Positions 37,210-49,466 of a DNA stretch of 64,000 bases are shown here, piece by piece. This stretch comes from Climacium dendroides. Taxonomy: Eukaryota; Streptophyta; Bryopsida; Hypnales; Climaciaceae. The position numbers and the translations under genes were made by a program. The notes beneath the pieces are model-generated. The model was not told where the DNA came from. It saw only the letters and a program-made list of their open reading frames with translations, and ran no database searches. The stretch covers positions 36,022,001 to 36,086,000 of the forward strand of contig OX467082.1 in the NCBI GenBank assembly GCA_950106755.1, given 5' to 3'. Numbering within the stretch: the first letter of the stretch is position 1; each line of letters opens with the position of its first letter.

Positions 37210-38208
37210 TCAGAGCCGCCGCAGTTTTCCCTTGAAATCTGCACGAAGCCTCGCAAGTTCGTCCCGCCATCGGCAAGCATCGGCGTAGCGCTCCTGCTTA
37301 GCGGCGACAAGCATGCAAACCACCATCGCCATCTCGTCTTGGAAAACATCCGGCTCGTACGAGAAAGACTCACCAAGGAATGGACTTCTTTTTCTAGGAA
37401 GACTGAGCTCCACCCTCCTGGTAAGCTCCACCTCCGTGACGGGACGCACAGCATCCGCCTTGATGATGCTACTGTTCACGTATATCGGAATCTTGCAACG
37501 CACAGCAAGGTTGATCGCATCTGACGGCCTCGCATCCACACTAACAAGTTCTTCCTCCCCCGGCTTCCCAACATAGATTCTGGCGTAGTACGTATCCACA
37601 ACTCTGTCAGTGATCCTCACCATCCGCGGCTCATAATGCAAAGTCTCCACCATGTCACGCATCAAAACATAGAAGTTAGGCCGCCCGACTTGCTCATCAT
37701 CGTGCAAGGCTCTCATGAGCATATTCACAGCCGCTTCGCCCACCACAATCGGCAGCATGAGGTTCGATCCATCCGTCACCTTCAAGAAAATCGTCGGCGT
37801 GCTGGACTTGTACAGCAAGCGGCCCTTCGCAGGATTGATATGATCCACCTCCATCTCCTTCCCGTTCCCAAGCGTCATAAGCAGCTTGCCGTGAAAAGGA
37901 ACCATGCTCACCGCATCCATGACCTGCGTTTCCAGATACTCACTCGTACCGTTACCGCCCCCTTCCACATGGTTGTTGCCACCACTCGAGCTCTCGTACG
38001 CCGCGTAAACCGCTCCCTTGCTCCTCCCCCACCTCTTCACCCCCTTCTCCTCCCCGATCCCCTTCCACAAACTCCCCCCAAGCCCTCGCACGGCTACCCT
38101 GGTCGCCCCAAGCTGCGCCGAATTGCAAGCCACCAACACAGATCGGGACGCCGTGACACAGCCCGCCTTCAGTCCCACCACAGGATGCAACGCTCGCAGA
38201 GTCTCCAT
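37210..38208 (-). CDS. BBD: Bifunctional nuclease (DUF151 + UVR), plastid type
   Basis: A single open frame of 332 aa starts METLRALHP. Residues about 1-85 are Ser/Ala/Arg-rich, like a plastid transit peptide. Residues 96-253 form the DUF151 nuclease domain, with LPIVVGEAAV, MRDMVETLH and VDARPSDAINLAVR. Residues 293-324 (MLVAAKQERYADACRWRDE) are a UVR motif. This order is that of the Arabidopsis BBD1/BBD2 proteins, which have RNase and DNase activity and are linked to defence and ABA signalling. The frame is open a further 21 codons upstream, to 38271. That stretch is a pyrimidine-rich transcript followed by AG, so it looks like a 5'-UTR intron end, and the METLRAL start is preferred. No introns or defects appear in the coding part. 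Confidence 0.93.
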   Translation of the reverse strand: METLRALHPVVGLKAGCVTASRSVLVACNSAQLGATRVAVRGLGGSLWKGIGEEKGVKRWGRSKGAVYAAYESSSGGNNHVEGGGNGTSEYLETQVMDAVSMVPFHGKLLMTLGNGKEMEVDHINPAKGRLLYKSSTPTIFLKVTDGSNLMLPIVVGEAAVNMLMRALHDDEQVGRPNFYVLMRDMVETLHYEPRMVRITDRVVDTYYARIYVGKPGEEELVSVDARPSDAINLAVRCKIPIYVNSSIIKADAVRPVTEVELTRRVELSLPRKRSPFLGESFSYEPDVFQDEMAMVVCMLVAAKQERYADACRWRDELARLRADFKGKLRRL

Positions 38209-39085
38209 GTACGCAACCTCAAGACACAACACAAAGAAAAAAACGCAGAAAAACCTCCCAAGTTGCCTCAATTCTACAAATCAGACAGCCTTTCACATAA
38301 ACCACCCACAGCCTCCAACCAAACACCCGAAACCGGAAACCATCAAAAGAAAATTACGCAATTTACAAACACCCCGCTGCAGCAAATTGACCCTCGGCGG
38401 GGATCGGCTATGGCGAACACAAAGATTCCGGCTGCAAATGACGATACATAGGAGAGAGACGCCTTTCATGCCCTCATGCCCTCATGGCACGCAGGTGGAC
38501 ACACCCACCTACCCATGACCACATCGACCCATGACCGCGTGGATGAAAGCTCTCCATTTGTCATTCATCCATCCCTCTCTCGTCTCGACTGAGTCGACTC
38601 TCGACGCTCTCCACTCCAGTGTGTCCCTGAGCTCAGGGGTGTCGTTCAATAAGAAATTGCGGTGATCGTCCTCCCAGAAAAGCTTCGAGTGCTTGTGGTT
38701 CTGTGAAATTTGAATCGTATGGTTCATAGCGACGTCGCATTATCTGCGGCGAAGCTCCGGGATTAGAATTTGACTTGAGAATTGGAGACGTAATAATCAT
38801 ATTGAAGTGGCGATCGATGGAACTCAAGTTTTGCAGGCATCAAAGAGCAGGCTTGGTTGAATTCGTTGCCTGCTTCCGGAGGTGGACTTCAATCGAAGTT
38901 GGTATTGAATCCCCACTTGGCAGCGTCAGCTTGGAGATGGGTGCTGTATTGCTGACAAAGATGATATTGCATGGGCAAGGGGCGTGGCACGCCGAATCAA
39001 TGCACAATTCCATCACGACCTTATCCGCCGGCGACGGACTGCAGTGCCGAAGAATATTCAATTCTCTGTAGGACGCTGTGAGCGT

Positions 39086-39239
39086 CCGGATGAGAGATTG
39101 ATACCCTCCGGATGAGAGATTGATACCCTTCAGATGAGAGATTGGTACCCTCCGGATGAGAGATTAGTACCCTCCGGATGAGAGATTGGTACCCTCCGGA
39201 TGAGAGATTGATACCCTTCGGATGAGAGATTGGTACCCT
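39086..39239. repeat. Seven tandem copies of a 22-bp unit
   Basis: CCGGATGAGAGATTGATACC followed by CT repeats with an exact 22-bp period. Variants are GGTACC or AGTACC at the third-last position and TTC for CTC. A single diverged copy plus its downstream flank (GATTGATACCCTC then ATGCCACC) reappears at 39508-39550, pointing to a wider duplication. Confidence 0.95.
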
Positions 39240-40267
39240 CCGGATGCCACTCTGAACTCACTGGAACTGTGCCGTGGCCACAGCCAAAATGCAAGTAAAA
39301 GTTATTTTCTAATCTTCTAACTCAATCATAAAATCTTCAAAATTCAATAACTTTCACACTAGAGGTCCAAATGCCATGAAACAAAGCCGATGCACCCTTC
39401 CTTGCCGAGAACTTTTCAACAATACCAAGCACACCACTAGGGGATGTATGGTCCGAGAGATCTCATTGTATCAAACAAACAAAACAAACAACGTATTTTA
39501 ATGGATGGATTCGGAAGAGATTGATACCCTCTAAATGCCACCCTAAATTCATTGGAATTTGTATGATTATATGTTGGAATTATCCAATTGAAAATTTATC
39601 ATGCCATAGTATGCTATCCAAAATGCTTGGTATGATATATTTGGCTTAGCCCTTTGCTTCGTATATCGGTAGCAAGAGTTGGTTGAGAGGGCCTTGTCTC
39701 TTAAGGCTCAAATTCCCATCCTCACTTGTATGGGGGACCTTCAAAAAGGGCCTCCTACCATCCTAAGTCTTTTCTTTGGTATTGAAGTCACCCTATAAGG
39801 ATTAAAAGTGTATGATATATGGATAACTTTTGGAAAGCTTGTTGTAACAAAGAATGTAACTATCAATATATAACCTTGAATGTGATCATTTTTGGCTAAC
39901 TTCTAGTACCTTGGTGATACCACGATAGGACCACATCCTTTTAGAGTTGTCACATTAGATACATTAGAGTTTGTCACACCTACTCCCATTCTCAATCTTC
40001 AAAAAATGACAATGTGGCACTCTCTTGTAGGGTCCATTACAAGAAGATTGAGAATAGTGATTCTTCTCCTCTATGAGAAATAAACATAAATAAGCATACA
40101 AAATCAATGTTTCACCTCCAAAGCACTATTTCATCCAAATTGTGTTAAATTTTTAGAGGTGATTGTATGAATGCGTGCTAAAGGTTGGATTATTTGAAAG
40201 CCAACTAAATTTTTTCCAATTGTGTTGAATTGCAGGTAAACACTTAAAAAATATTGAAGAGCCTTAA

Positions 40268-41641
40268 CCCCTCAAGGGCCAAGATGACACAACGTGTTCT
40301 CTTCAACTTTTCAATGGCAAATTCTTGGTCTAGTGAAACAAATCTCAATATTTTGTAAACTAGTACTACTAGAAAATGGTTTTCAAATCAACAAAAAAAA
40401 ACCTGATTTTTGTTGATTTTGATACTATATCGACCAATTCAACAATATTTAGTACATTTTCTACACGTTGACAAAATATTTTGTAGGAAATACTGACCAA
40501 ATCAATCAAAAATTGACAATTTTTTTTTACTTGGGAATTGTACTAACCAGATTAACAAACTTCTAAATTTCCTTGGAAGTAAGGTAAAGAACCGGACTTT
40601 ATTTGAATGATTTAACTAGATACTTTACATATATTCCCTTTCCATTAGTCATTATATTTCTTCACATACATTGAAGACATATCTTCAAAAATCACTTCCT
40701 ACATTTTTTAACTCCTAAATGATTTTGACCATGTTTTCACCAAAAATGCTCCAAAACTACCATCTAGATGCTCCAAAAATGTGCCACATTTTTGAAAAAA
40801 AACATTTTTGGACACATATAACCGTATGATCCTATATTACTTTGGTTTGAAAAGATGTGTAAAAAATTTCAGAAATTTTCACTGTGTATATTGCAAAAAA
40901 TCCTTTTTTTGTTCTTGTGAAAAACCAGGCAGTTGCACTTCCTTCACAAGGTCAAATTATTATGAAAAGATGTCCAAAATGGTGGTTACTCTTTAGATTC
41001 ATTCTTCAAGGCAAATTGGCTAGATGCTGGAAATTTTTCAAACCATTTGAAGTTGTACAATATATAGGAAAAAAATAGAAAGTAGAAAAAAGTAGAGAAT
41101 GATTCAAAATACTAAATTGTTAACAATTTATTTATAGAATTGAAAAATGCCAATCCCAATGGTTGTAATGTTGCAATAAACAATCTACATTCTATGATTT
41201 CATTTTTTCAAAAAGTATTGAAAATTGAGTTAAATAAAGGACTTCAAAGTTTATTTCAGAGTATAGATTCCATAACTACTTACAAACTACCCACAACTAA
41301 AACTCCTCATAACTTTCATCTCATTAATCAAAATGAAATGATTCAAAGCTTCTTGTGCATAAATAAATCTAGAGAACCAATTTCAAATTTTTATTTTTTT
41401 AAAAGCAATTATTAAAGAAGTTTATTTTGCTACCCAAACTCCCCTCCAAATGTTGAAAAATACATATCATACAATAATTTTTTAACCATGTAGTCAAAAG
41501 TTATAAAAATTGTTGGGCCTTAGAGCTATTCCTTGGGAAAATGTTGCGTGAAAATTTCAGCAAAAAATAGTAAAATTTTTGTTTGTAGTGAGCTTCCCAA
41601 AATTGCTATGTTGCCAAAAATGTTGTTTGGTCCTTTAGAGG
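40268..41641. mobile_element. Non-autonomous element with TTAA target duplication (e)
   Basis: TTAA is at 40264-40267 and 41642-41645. The left end is CCCCTCAAGGGCCAAGATG; the right end, reverse complemented, is CCTCTAAAGGACCAAACAAC. At 1374 bp it is longer than its relatives. Near 40364 it contains a sequence resembling the left end of the CACTA-type element at 58321 (ACTACTAGAAAATGG), suggesting a nested insertion. Confidence 0.5.
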
Positions 41642-41865
41642 TTAAACGTTTTTGTTTTCCTCAAAATTATAAACTTTTACTCTTGTTCCTAAATTCCTAA
41701 GCACATTCACCAATCAGGCAAGTGGTGTTTCCATTTTAAATTTTGAAGACACTTGTTTCCATATCATTTGAATACCAAATCACAACCTAGTCCTAGTTTT
41801 GATAATATGAAAATGTACATATAAGCAAAAGTTATTATTCCAATGTCAATTACTTAATACAAAAA

Positions 41866-41914
41866 CAAACTTTACTTCACACAAACTTTACTTCACACAA
41901 ACTTTACTTCACAC
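41866..41914. repeat. Three tandem copies of a 16-bp unit
   Basis: CAAACTTTACTTCACA repeats three times without change. Confidence 0.9.
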
Positions 41915-42659
41915 TATCTTCAAAGTTAAGAGAGCTAGTGCATCATATTCTTTGAGAGGCTTGCCCCTATAAAATTTCAACCTCTCTCATGTACTATTTT
42001 TCAAAGACAGTATTCACATCACACTTTTCTATGCATCTTTTCTATATCCTATCTAGCTTCTTCACCAAAAACAATATTAGTAGTCACAACCATTGAATAT
42101 TGAATTGATATTCACATTCATATATGCACTCCTGTTTGCATTTTAAATCACTTCTGTTTAATGTAAATTACGTCACTCACTTATAATCTTAGCATTTTCC
42201 ACATTCACCTACTTCTTTTCCTCACTTGTTATCATTCCTCACTTATTATCATTTGCCTTCCTTCTTCATAAAATAGAAGCACCAATATGGCATCCTTCTT
42301 CTTACTTTTGTATCTAATTCAAAGCCTCCCTCCCTTGAGAAAGTGTTAGACACACAACATTGGCAATGCCATCTGCTATAATTTTATCTTTACATGCAAG
42401 CATGCATTATGCTTCTCATTTTACTAAACTTCTTCTTTACAATTTAATGAGTAAAGTAGACTTATTTTTTGGCAAGCCCAATCTCTAAATTTTTGGACAT
42501 CAACATGAAGTAAAAGTGATACAACAAACAAGTTAAATTTTGAAATGCTACTCATAGCATGTAATCTTTAATATCTACGTTTTGTTGCTATATGTTATAG
42601 TGCATTATTTAAAACAATTAAGGTAGGAAGATCTAAAAGCATGCAAATTCTAAAATAGA

Positions 42660-42745
42660 CCACTTCCTAAAATGTAAACTATTTGTACATGTTTCTTTTT
42701 GTAGCCTTTAGCATTGTACAAATAGTGTGCATTTATAAAGGTGGG
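42660..42745. repeat. Foldback repeat, family member 1
   Basis: CCTAAAATGTAAACTATTTG on the left pairs with CAAATAGTGTGCATTTATAA on the right around a loop containing TTTTTGTAGCCTTTAGC. It is followed by GTGGGCCCATTTCAGAGCCC, which recurs near 43948 as GTGGGCCATTTGAGAGCCC. Confidence 0.6.
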
Positions 42746-43289
42746 CCCATTTCAGAGCCCTATGCCATTTTAATTTCAAAAGTTCATTACTACTTCTACA
42801 ATGCTTTCAAAATTTTGAAGTAACTTGGATTACATGCTAATTCCACTTGTCTTTCAAAGAAAATTTATTGGAAAAAATTTCAAGAAGTTTCACCTACTCA
42901 AACTTCACTTTCACCTCTTTAATGGACTTTTTTTTAGCCTCCTCCCTTAGGAACTCATGACTTCTTTTTTCCCAATGAAACACTATAATATCTATTAAAC
43001 ACTCCTCATCAACCTAACTAGCACTTCATTCATATATCCATACTGAAATTTGGTTCTTCTTCTACATTTGCCTTCATTAGTTGTAGAAAATGCCATATCT
43101 CATAGATGTCTTCAAGGATTAAGAACTATCATGAAAGCGCAAACTCTACAAGTTACATATATTCCTCTCAATTTCATTTTGATAGTTCTTTCAAAAACCA
43201 CTTATTTGCATCAGCTTTATAAACCATGCTCAATGGTATTGCACGAACAAAAAAATATGTAAAAATGCATAGGCTCAAAAATTGTTGAA

Positions 43290-43375
43290 TTCTTCAAATG
43301 TACACTATTTGTAGACATGCTTCTCTATCGCCTTCAATAATGTACAAATACTATACATTTGAGTATGTGGGCCAT
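43290..43375. repeat. Foldback repeat, family member 2
   Basis: TCAAATGTACACTATTTGTA pairs with TGTACAAATACTATACATTT around a loop with TATCGCCTTCAATA. Arms and loop resemble member 1. Confidence 0.6.
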
Positions 43376-44390
43376 CACGGGGAGGACACTCTCACTACAT
43401 TTGAGGTAGCCACGTGTGGAGGAGTGATTTTTTGACCCCCTATTTACTTTTGAATAAACTATAATTTCATCCTAGAATTTTGAGCTTTGTTTAACAATGA
43501 CTAAAGGTTTCTATTGACAAAAATTTCAATTCCAAATAACATAAGATATATTGTCTAGAAAGGGTTGAAAAATGAACTAAAATGGCATGTTCTCCAACTA
43601 AAATATTTATAGAGCTCACATGAAGAGGACTATTGCATCAATATTCAACCAAAATAAACTTTCAATAGAAAGCTATAGAATTTCTTTTTCATTTTTCAAA
43701 TTTTTTTTCTTATATAATATAGACTGAGGTGTGAAAGTTATTTTCAGCTTTATGGTGTATCTTTTTTCTTAAAAAATTTATAAATAATTACTATTAGCAT
43801 AAAAAATACCAATAATTCAAAACATAAACTTTTAAAGTAGTAAACTCTATCCATAATTTTTTTTTTAAATTAAATTTTAAGATGTATTACATGTATTACT
43901 TTTTCCGCAGCATGTGGGTTGTTAAAACGTGGACAGTGTCCTCCCGTGTGGGCCATTTGAGAGCCCTATACCATTTTTGCTTCATAATTTCATAACTAAT
44001 TCCTCAAAAGGTCCAAAAATATTAAACAACTTTAATTACATGCCAATTCTTCTTGTCTTTTATAAGCCATCTAAATCATCTTTGGCTTGGTTTAAGGCTC
44101 ATTTACTACTTAGAAGTAGAAATTAGAATTAAATTAATGTTAATAGTGAAGATTTGGGCAATTCATATGTTAAAGGCAATATAATATGGTATGAAGTTAG
44201 ATCGTAAAATGTTAAAACGAATTCAAGAAGAAAAAATATAAATTATCACATTAAAAGATAATACATAGAAGTGGTGATTGTCTAGGAAGAAGACAAAGAC
44301 TTGATAAACAAATACTGTACAAAAGATGAAGATTGAGCAAAAGACAAACCTTAGATGATCAAGATTAGATAGAAGAAGAAGATTAGAAGG

Positions 44391-44460
44391 AGGTTGAAGA
44401 CTTGGAGGAGGTTGAAGATTTGAAAGAGGTTGTAGACTCAAAAGAGATTGAAGGTTAGGT
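44391..44460. repeat. GAGGTTGAAGA-type 21-bp repeats
   Basis: GAGGTTGAAGACTTGGAG and variants repeat at about 21 bp, a multiple of three. No surrounding gene is recognised. Confidence 0.5.
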
Positions 44461-44754
44461 GGATGAATGCTAACTAGGAAGATGAAGACTAAGAGTGAGG
44501 GTTTGGTATGGACGCTCTTCTCTCTTGTCTTGGCTCTTTTTTGGGCTCCTCCTCTTTTTTTTTAAAGATTAGATCCTTGCTAGTCTTAGAGTTTGTTGAC
44601 TCTTTTGATGTGACTAAGAAGGTTATTGAAGAGTAGGAAGATAGAAGAAAGATGAAGTTTAATGAAGTTAGAAGCTTTGTAAACCCTAGGTGGCACTTGA
44701 AAGCCTATTGCTGCTAAACATTGAAGAGAAATTCATAATCTTATATTTTTTGAA

Positions 44755-45205
44755 TAGATCTCTTGTTTTTCTTTCTATAGCTAGTTGTTTCATGACATCC
44801 CAGTTTGTAAATCATTAGTGATGATTTTCTAAAGTTGAATGAGATATTTAAGCGGTGGAACAACGATGACCTCTAAAAGTCAAATTTGGTTGCAAATATA
44901 GTTTCAAACTCCCCACCTAGTATTTTGCTAGATATATCTCTTTCTTCTCCTTCTATAGCTAGTTGTTTCATGTCATTCTAAGTTATAGATAAATAATTAT
45001 AGCTTTTTCAAGTTGAGTGAAATATTTAAGCAACGAAACAACTGCATCTAAATGTCAAATTTGATTGCAAGGACAATCTCTAGTTCCCCATCTAATATTC
45101 TTTCTAAATGGATCTCTTGTTTTTTGTTCTATAGTTGGTTGTTTTGTGTCATTTCAAGTCGTAGATAATTAGTTATGATTTTTTAAGGTTGAAGTAGAAT
45201 ATTGA
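44755..45205. repeat. About 177-bp tandem repeat, 2.5 units
   Basis: The anchor CTATAG[CT]T[AG]GTTGTTT recurs at 44775, 44953 and 45129 (spacings 178 and 176). Downstream landmarks such as GAAATATTTAAGC and GTCAAATTTG recur in register. The units are diverged. Confidence 0.75.
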
Positions 45206-46180
45206 CTAGGGCGGTTTAGAATAGAGTCCATTGCTTGGAGGCTTAGTTTTTACACCCACCTTGATAGATTGTAGTACATTTCTTCTCGAGGGTTTAAAAA
45301 TCACCACATCTTCTAAGAAAATTTCACTACAAAGCAATTGAAGATGTTTCACCTCTTCAAAATTTAATTTCACACTTTTAATGGGTCATTCATTGAACTT
45401 GTATCTTACTCATGGTTTTAGGATCATACTCAAAGTTACCACTCTTCTCTTTCTCCTTTAAACTTTGGTTCATAAGGAACACTATACACCAAGAGACAAA
45501 ATTCAGTAAGTACTAATGCTCTATAGTAACCCACCTCTTCAATTGTACAAGAGTTGTACATGTCGATTTCCTACAACCTAAAGCACTATACTAGCACTGA
45601 ACATTTCCAGAGTTGGATAATTTGAAATCTATATGGCATTCAAAATATAGTATTGAGTGACCACTTCAATGGACTTAAAAATGGATCTTCTTACATATTA
45701 TTTCTACTTTTTTTTCAAGGATTGTTTCCTCAGATGCAATTCAAAAATACCCACCTCAAAATTCAATACCTACCTCAAAATACCTACCTACAACAAAATT
45801 GTTTAAGCTTGTAAGTGGACAATTTTTGGATAAAGTACCTTCTAAAGCATGTCTACCACTCATTCTCACAGTCACAATTGGTACATCCCCTTTCCAATTT
45901 TCTTGACATACTCACATAGGTGCAATTCTTCAAATAATTATTTTTGAGTGTGTACTTTCTTTCAAGATTGTTTTATGTACATACAAAGTCTTTCTCTATT
46001 GACATCTTCAATAAGGTAGTAGGTCCATAAATTGGTCACCTAAGATCTAGAATTGAATTTTGGGAGTTAACACTTTTGAAAACATTTTTCAATTACTTTT
46101 CATTGAAACACAAGTAGAACTTCATAGAATTAGTTATGAAATTTTTTAAATTTAACTAGTACAAGGCTCCAAAATCGATC

Positions 46181-46266
46181 ACCATCCAAAATGTACATTA
46201 ATTGTACATCAATGAAGGCTACAAAAAAACAACTTGTACAAATAGTGTACATTTTAGGAGGTGGGT
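46181..46266. repeat. Foldback repeat, family member 3 (inverted)
   Basis: CCAAAATGTACATTAATTGT pairs with ACAAATAGTGTACATTTTAG. The loop AATGAAGGCTACAAAAAA is the reverse complement of the member 1 loop, so this copy lies in the other orientation. Confidence 0.6.
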
Positions 46267-46779
46267 GGTTTTAGAGGCTATGCAATTTTAGAACTTCTTA
46301 CCTTATAGGACATGTGTTGATGGACAAAACGTCACTACTTTCTTGAAATATGACATTCCAACTGTAGAACATAGAACATGCCTTTTCCTTATTAAATTTG
46401 AATTATGTAAAAATCAATGTGGACTTCCTTTATGGTCAATTACTTTAATATAGTACTTTGTCTGTTCCTTTGGTGTACTAGAAATTTAGGATCTAGAATG
46501 AAAAATATTGAAAAACTATTTGAATTTAAATGCAACATCACCATTCTCCTAAACTTTAGATTTTTTTGGTGTATAGAAATCCTCTTTTACTTGCTACTCT
46601 TTCAAAAGCCTTCAATTGTCTTCTTTTCATGATTCACCAATATCCTTGTTACACGGTACATCATTTCTCTTCCCCAAATCAACCTACACTTTGTTCAATT
46701 GAATGTTTTGTCCTCTTGGAAGAGAATTCTAATTCACCTCTGACACTTCACAGGCTACTCTGAGGCTTTCATAATCAAC

Positions 46780-47480
46780 ATCTCTTCAAAGGCAAACATA
46801 TTAGGATCTTCCTTGTTGTCCACTTCAATGTCAATTCTACGTCCTCAGACCTTTGTTCTTAATAATATTTTCCAACTTGGGTCATCTTTGTCTTTTGAAA
46901 AAAATACTTGTCGACAATGAATTGGGAAAACAAACAATTCATAACCAAATGGCACAAATGCTCTAAAATTTGCCATAGTGAATTTCACTTGTCTTTCTTC
47001 ACCATTGCATTCCTGCCTCTATACTTTGCCTTGACCCACTCACAAACTAAAGAATAGTACGATACTCGCCATAGTTCAATTGTACTATCTCCAATATTTG
47101 ACCTATGATTCTAGATCTACACTCACTACATTTTGATCTTGCTTCCTAGAGTGACATAGTTGTCAAAGAACTATTGCAATGCTAGAGTTACAAGTATTTT
47201 TAATGCTATGCTCAACATTCTTCACTTAGAAGTGGTATCCACACACATACATACTTTTAATGCTCCTAGCTTGAAGAGAAGGTAATTTTGATAAGTCTTG
47301 CACATCCTCAACAACCTCCCCTTGTTGCATAGTATTTATGACATCTTTATCCAACTACTTGCAAAACATATGAACCTCTTCCATTTGTGGATGAAATAAT
47401 TCTTTTCTCTTGTCATTTTTGTGTGGGCATCTCCTATAGAACTTTGCTTGTGCATCCAACCTCTCTTGACGTATGAATTG
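46780..47480 (-). pseudogene. CACTA-associated protein relic (DUF4216-like)
   Basis: On the minus strand, 47480-47200 reads through KFYRRCPHKNDKR and SMYVCGYHF. 46980-46840 reads FVPFGYELFVFPIHCRQVFF, then DDPSWKILLRT. The order (a tyrosine-rich YxxxGYxF segment, then a QVFF...W segment) is that of the DUF4216 protein found beside Tnp2 in plant CACTA elements. Stops and frame breaks are present. It could be the second gene of a CACTA copy distinct from the one at 25-28 kb. Confidence 0.6.
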
Positions 47481-47864
47481 AAACCTTCTAAAACACATCA
47501 CAGACTTCTATACCTTAATATACGTCTTAAATCTAATTATATTCAAATGGTTGGAAACACTAACATAGATTGCATACCATACAAAACTCCCAAATAATAT
47601 AGTGCAAAATCATCTAACCATTCCACTATATACTCCTCAAAATCATTTCTTCTAAGGAAGTACATGTTTTTCATTCACAAGACTCTTTTTTGGGCACATG
47701 CTCTACACATATACATGCATGTCCCATGCACTATCTAAAAATGTTAAAGAAATGAGCAAACTTTAACAATACTCTATATTTGAATTTATATTGCCTCCAC
47801 ATTTCTTCCCCCATCAATTCACATCGAATAAAGAAAAACTAAAATTATGTTGCACATCACCTAG

Positions 47865-47945
47865 TACCTTTACATTTTTAAATCACACTTGGTACCTTTA
47901 CATTTTCAAATCACATTTGGTACCTTTACATTTTCAAATCACTAC
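47865..47945. repeat. Three tandem copies of a 29-30-bp unit
   Basis: TTGGTACCTTTACATTTTCA with AATCACA repeats three times; the first unit is slightly diverged. Confidence 0.85.
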
Positions 47946-48219
47946 CCACACCTTCAAGTACAAAAAACATGACTTATCTACCTACAAGCTGAGACTCAAT
48001 TTCAACATTGTTAAGCTTTTTGAAATACTTTTCAACAAATTTTCCTTCAAAGAAATGAAATTGGCATTTAACACAAGTTATTTCAAATTTTCAGAAGCTC
48101 TGTAACAATAGTTATTAACTTTTGCAATTCAAATGGTACAAAGCTCTAAAATGGCCCGCATCTTACAATGTTTCATAAAGGCTAAGAAAATGAATATGTA
48201 TTTTCAAAAGGTTGTTTAT

Positions 48220-48245
48220 TTAACCCCAAATCAACCTTGGGATTT
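48220..48245. other. Solitary TTAA-linked element end
   Basis: TTAA at 48220-48223 is followed by CCCCAAATCAACCTTGGGA, which resembles the left end of element (b). It may be one end of the element that held the piggyBac transposase relic to its right. A matching right end was not found. Confidence 0.3.
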
Positions 48246-49466
48246 CCCAAATGTGTGAGCCGTGTTAGAGAGGCAAAAAGGATTCAAATTTCATAATTAG
48301 CAAAGTCTTGTAGACAAAAATGTAACCGTATGGATTGCAAGTAAGTCCTTCGAGGATTGTGCAACAATTTTTTGTTGCTCCATATTACCTGCTAAAGTGC
48401 ACTAGATTCACCTATTTTAGACCATATACATTTATCAAGGCATGCTAATGGCAAACGTGGGAAAACTCTGGAGGGTGTTGCATGACGAATACCGAATGGA
48501 TTGACATGCTGCTTTTCAAATTAGGTAAGGGACAACTTGTACAACACATGGACCAAATAAACCCAACAGAAGAGACAAGATAATCTTGTCATTATACTGC
48601 CAAAGTTCATGGGTACAAGGGTAATCTATATATTTAAAAAAATGGGGGGTGACAGAAAAGAATCCAAATGATGGATAAATCATAGATTTTGCCCAAATCG
48701 GACGGTTTGTTTAGATGTAGGATCAATCTATTCTAAGCTACAAGGCTAATCTAGTGAAGAAAAGGGTGGACTTGGCAAGAAGCTCCTATGGCCTAGGAAA
48801 AAACCACAAGTTATGATGAGTTGTTGCTTGAATTGAAACAAGTAGCAAGGGAAGGTATAGCCAACAAAGCTGGAGAAAGTAATTGTTTCTACTTTGGATT
48901 TTTGCCCGTTCGAAGGTCACACAAAAAGGCCATTCAATGTGCATCTCCTACAAACAACAATTTTGCAAATTTGCCCACAAAGCCATGCTATGAGCTGCCT
49001 AAAATGCTCTATGTGCACAATAACAACAACCCATAATGCCAATTTCACAAAATTGCCATCACATTCAAGAATTTTCAAAAATCATTGTTTGTCACAAATT
49101 GGCGGCCAAAAGCACTTTGCCAAAAATCCACAAGAACATTGGCAATTCTGTCTCTAACCACTAACACTCTAAAAACCTAAGAAGATTGAATTCAAATGTC
49201 ATGAACTACAAAAATAGGAGGGAGCTACAAATTCAAAACAGCTCTAACAAAGGAGACGCCAACCACGAGAAGTAAGACACTATCTTGGCACTGAAGTTGC
49301 CGTCAAGGTGGCTTGCAAGGTCATCTATGCAACAGAACAGTGTAGCCACGATCACACAATGTTATCAAAGTTCTAGAACTGAACTTGCAAGACCATCTTA
49401 CTTCAATACTTTCGGGGTGTACTTTGGAATGGTGTGGACCTTCAAATGGTAGGAACCCTTAACACC

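Noticed and set aside
38208..38271. Upstream start giving BBD a hydrophobic signal-like N-terminus
   Set aside because: The stretch is a pyrimidine tract followed by AG, typical of an intron end. The METLRAL start gives a normal transit-peptide-like N-terminus.
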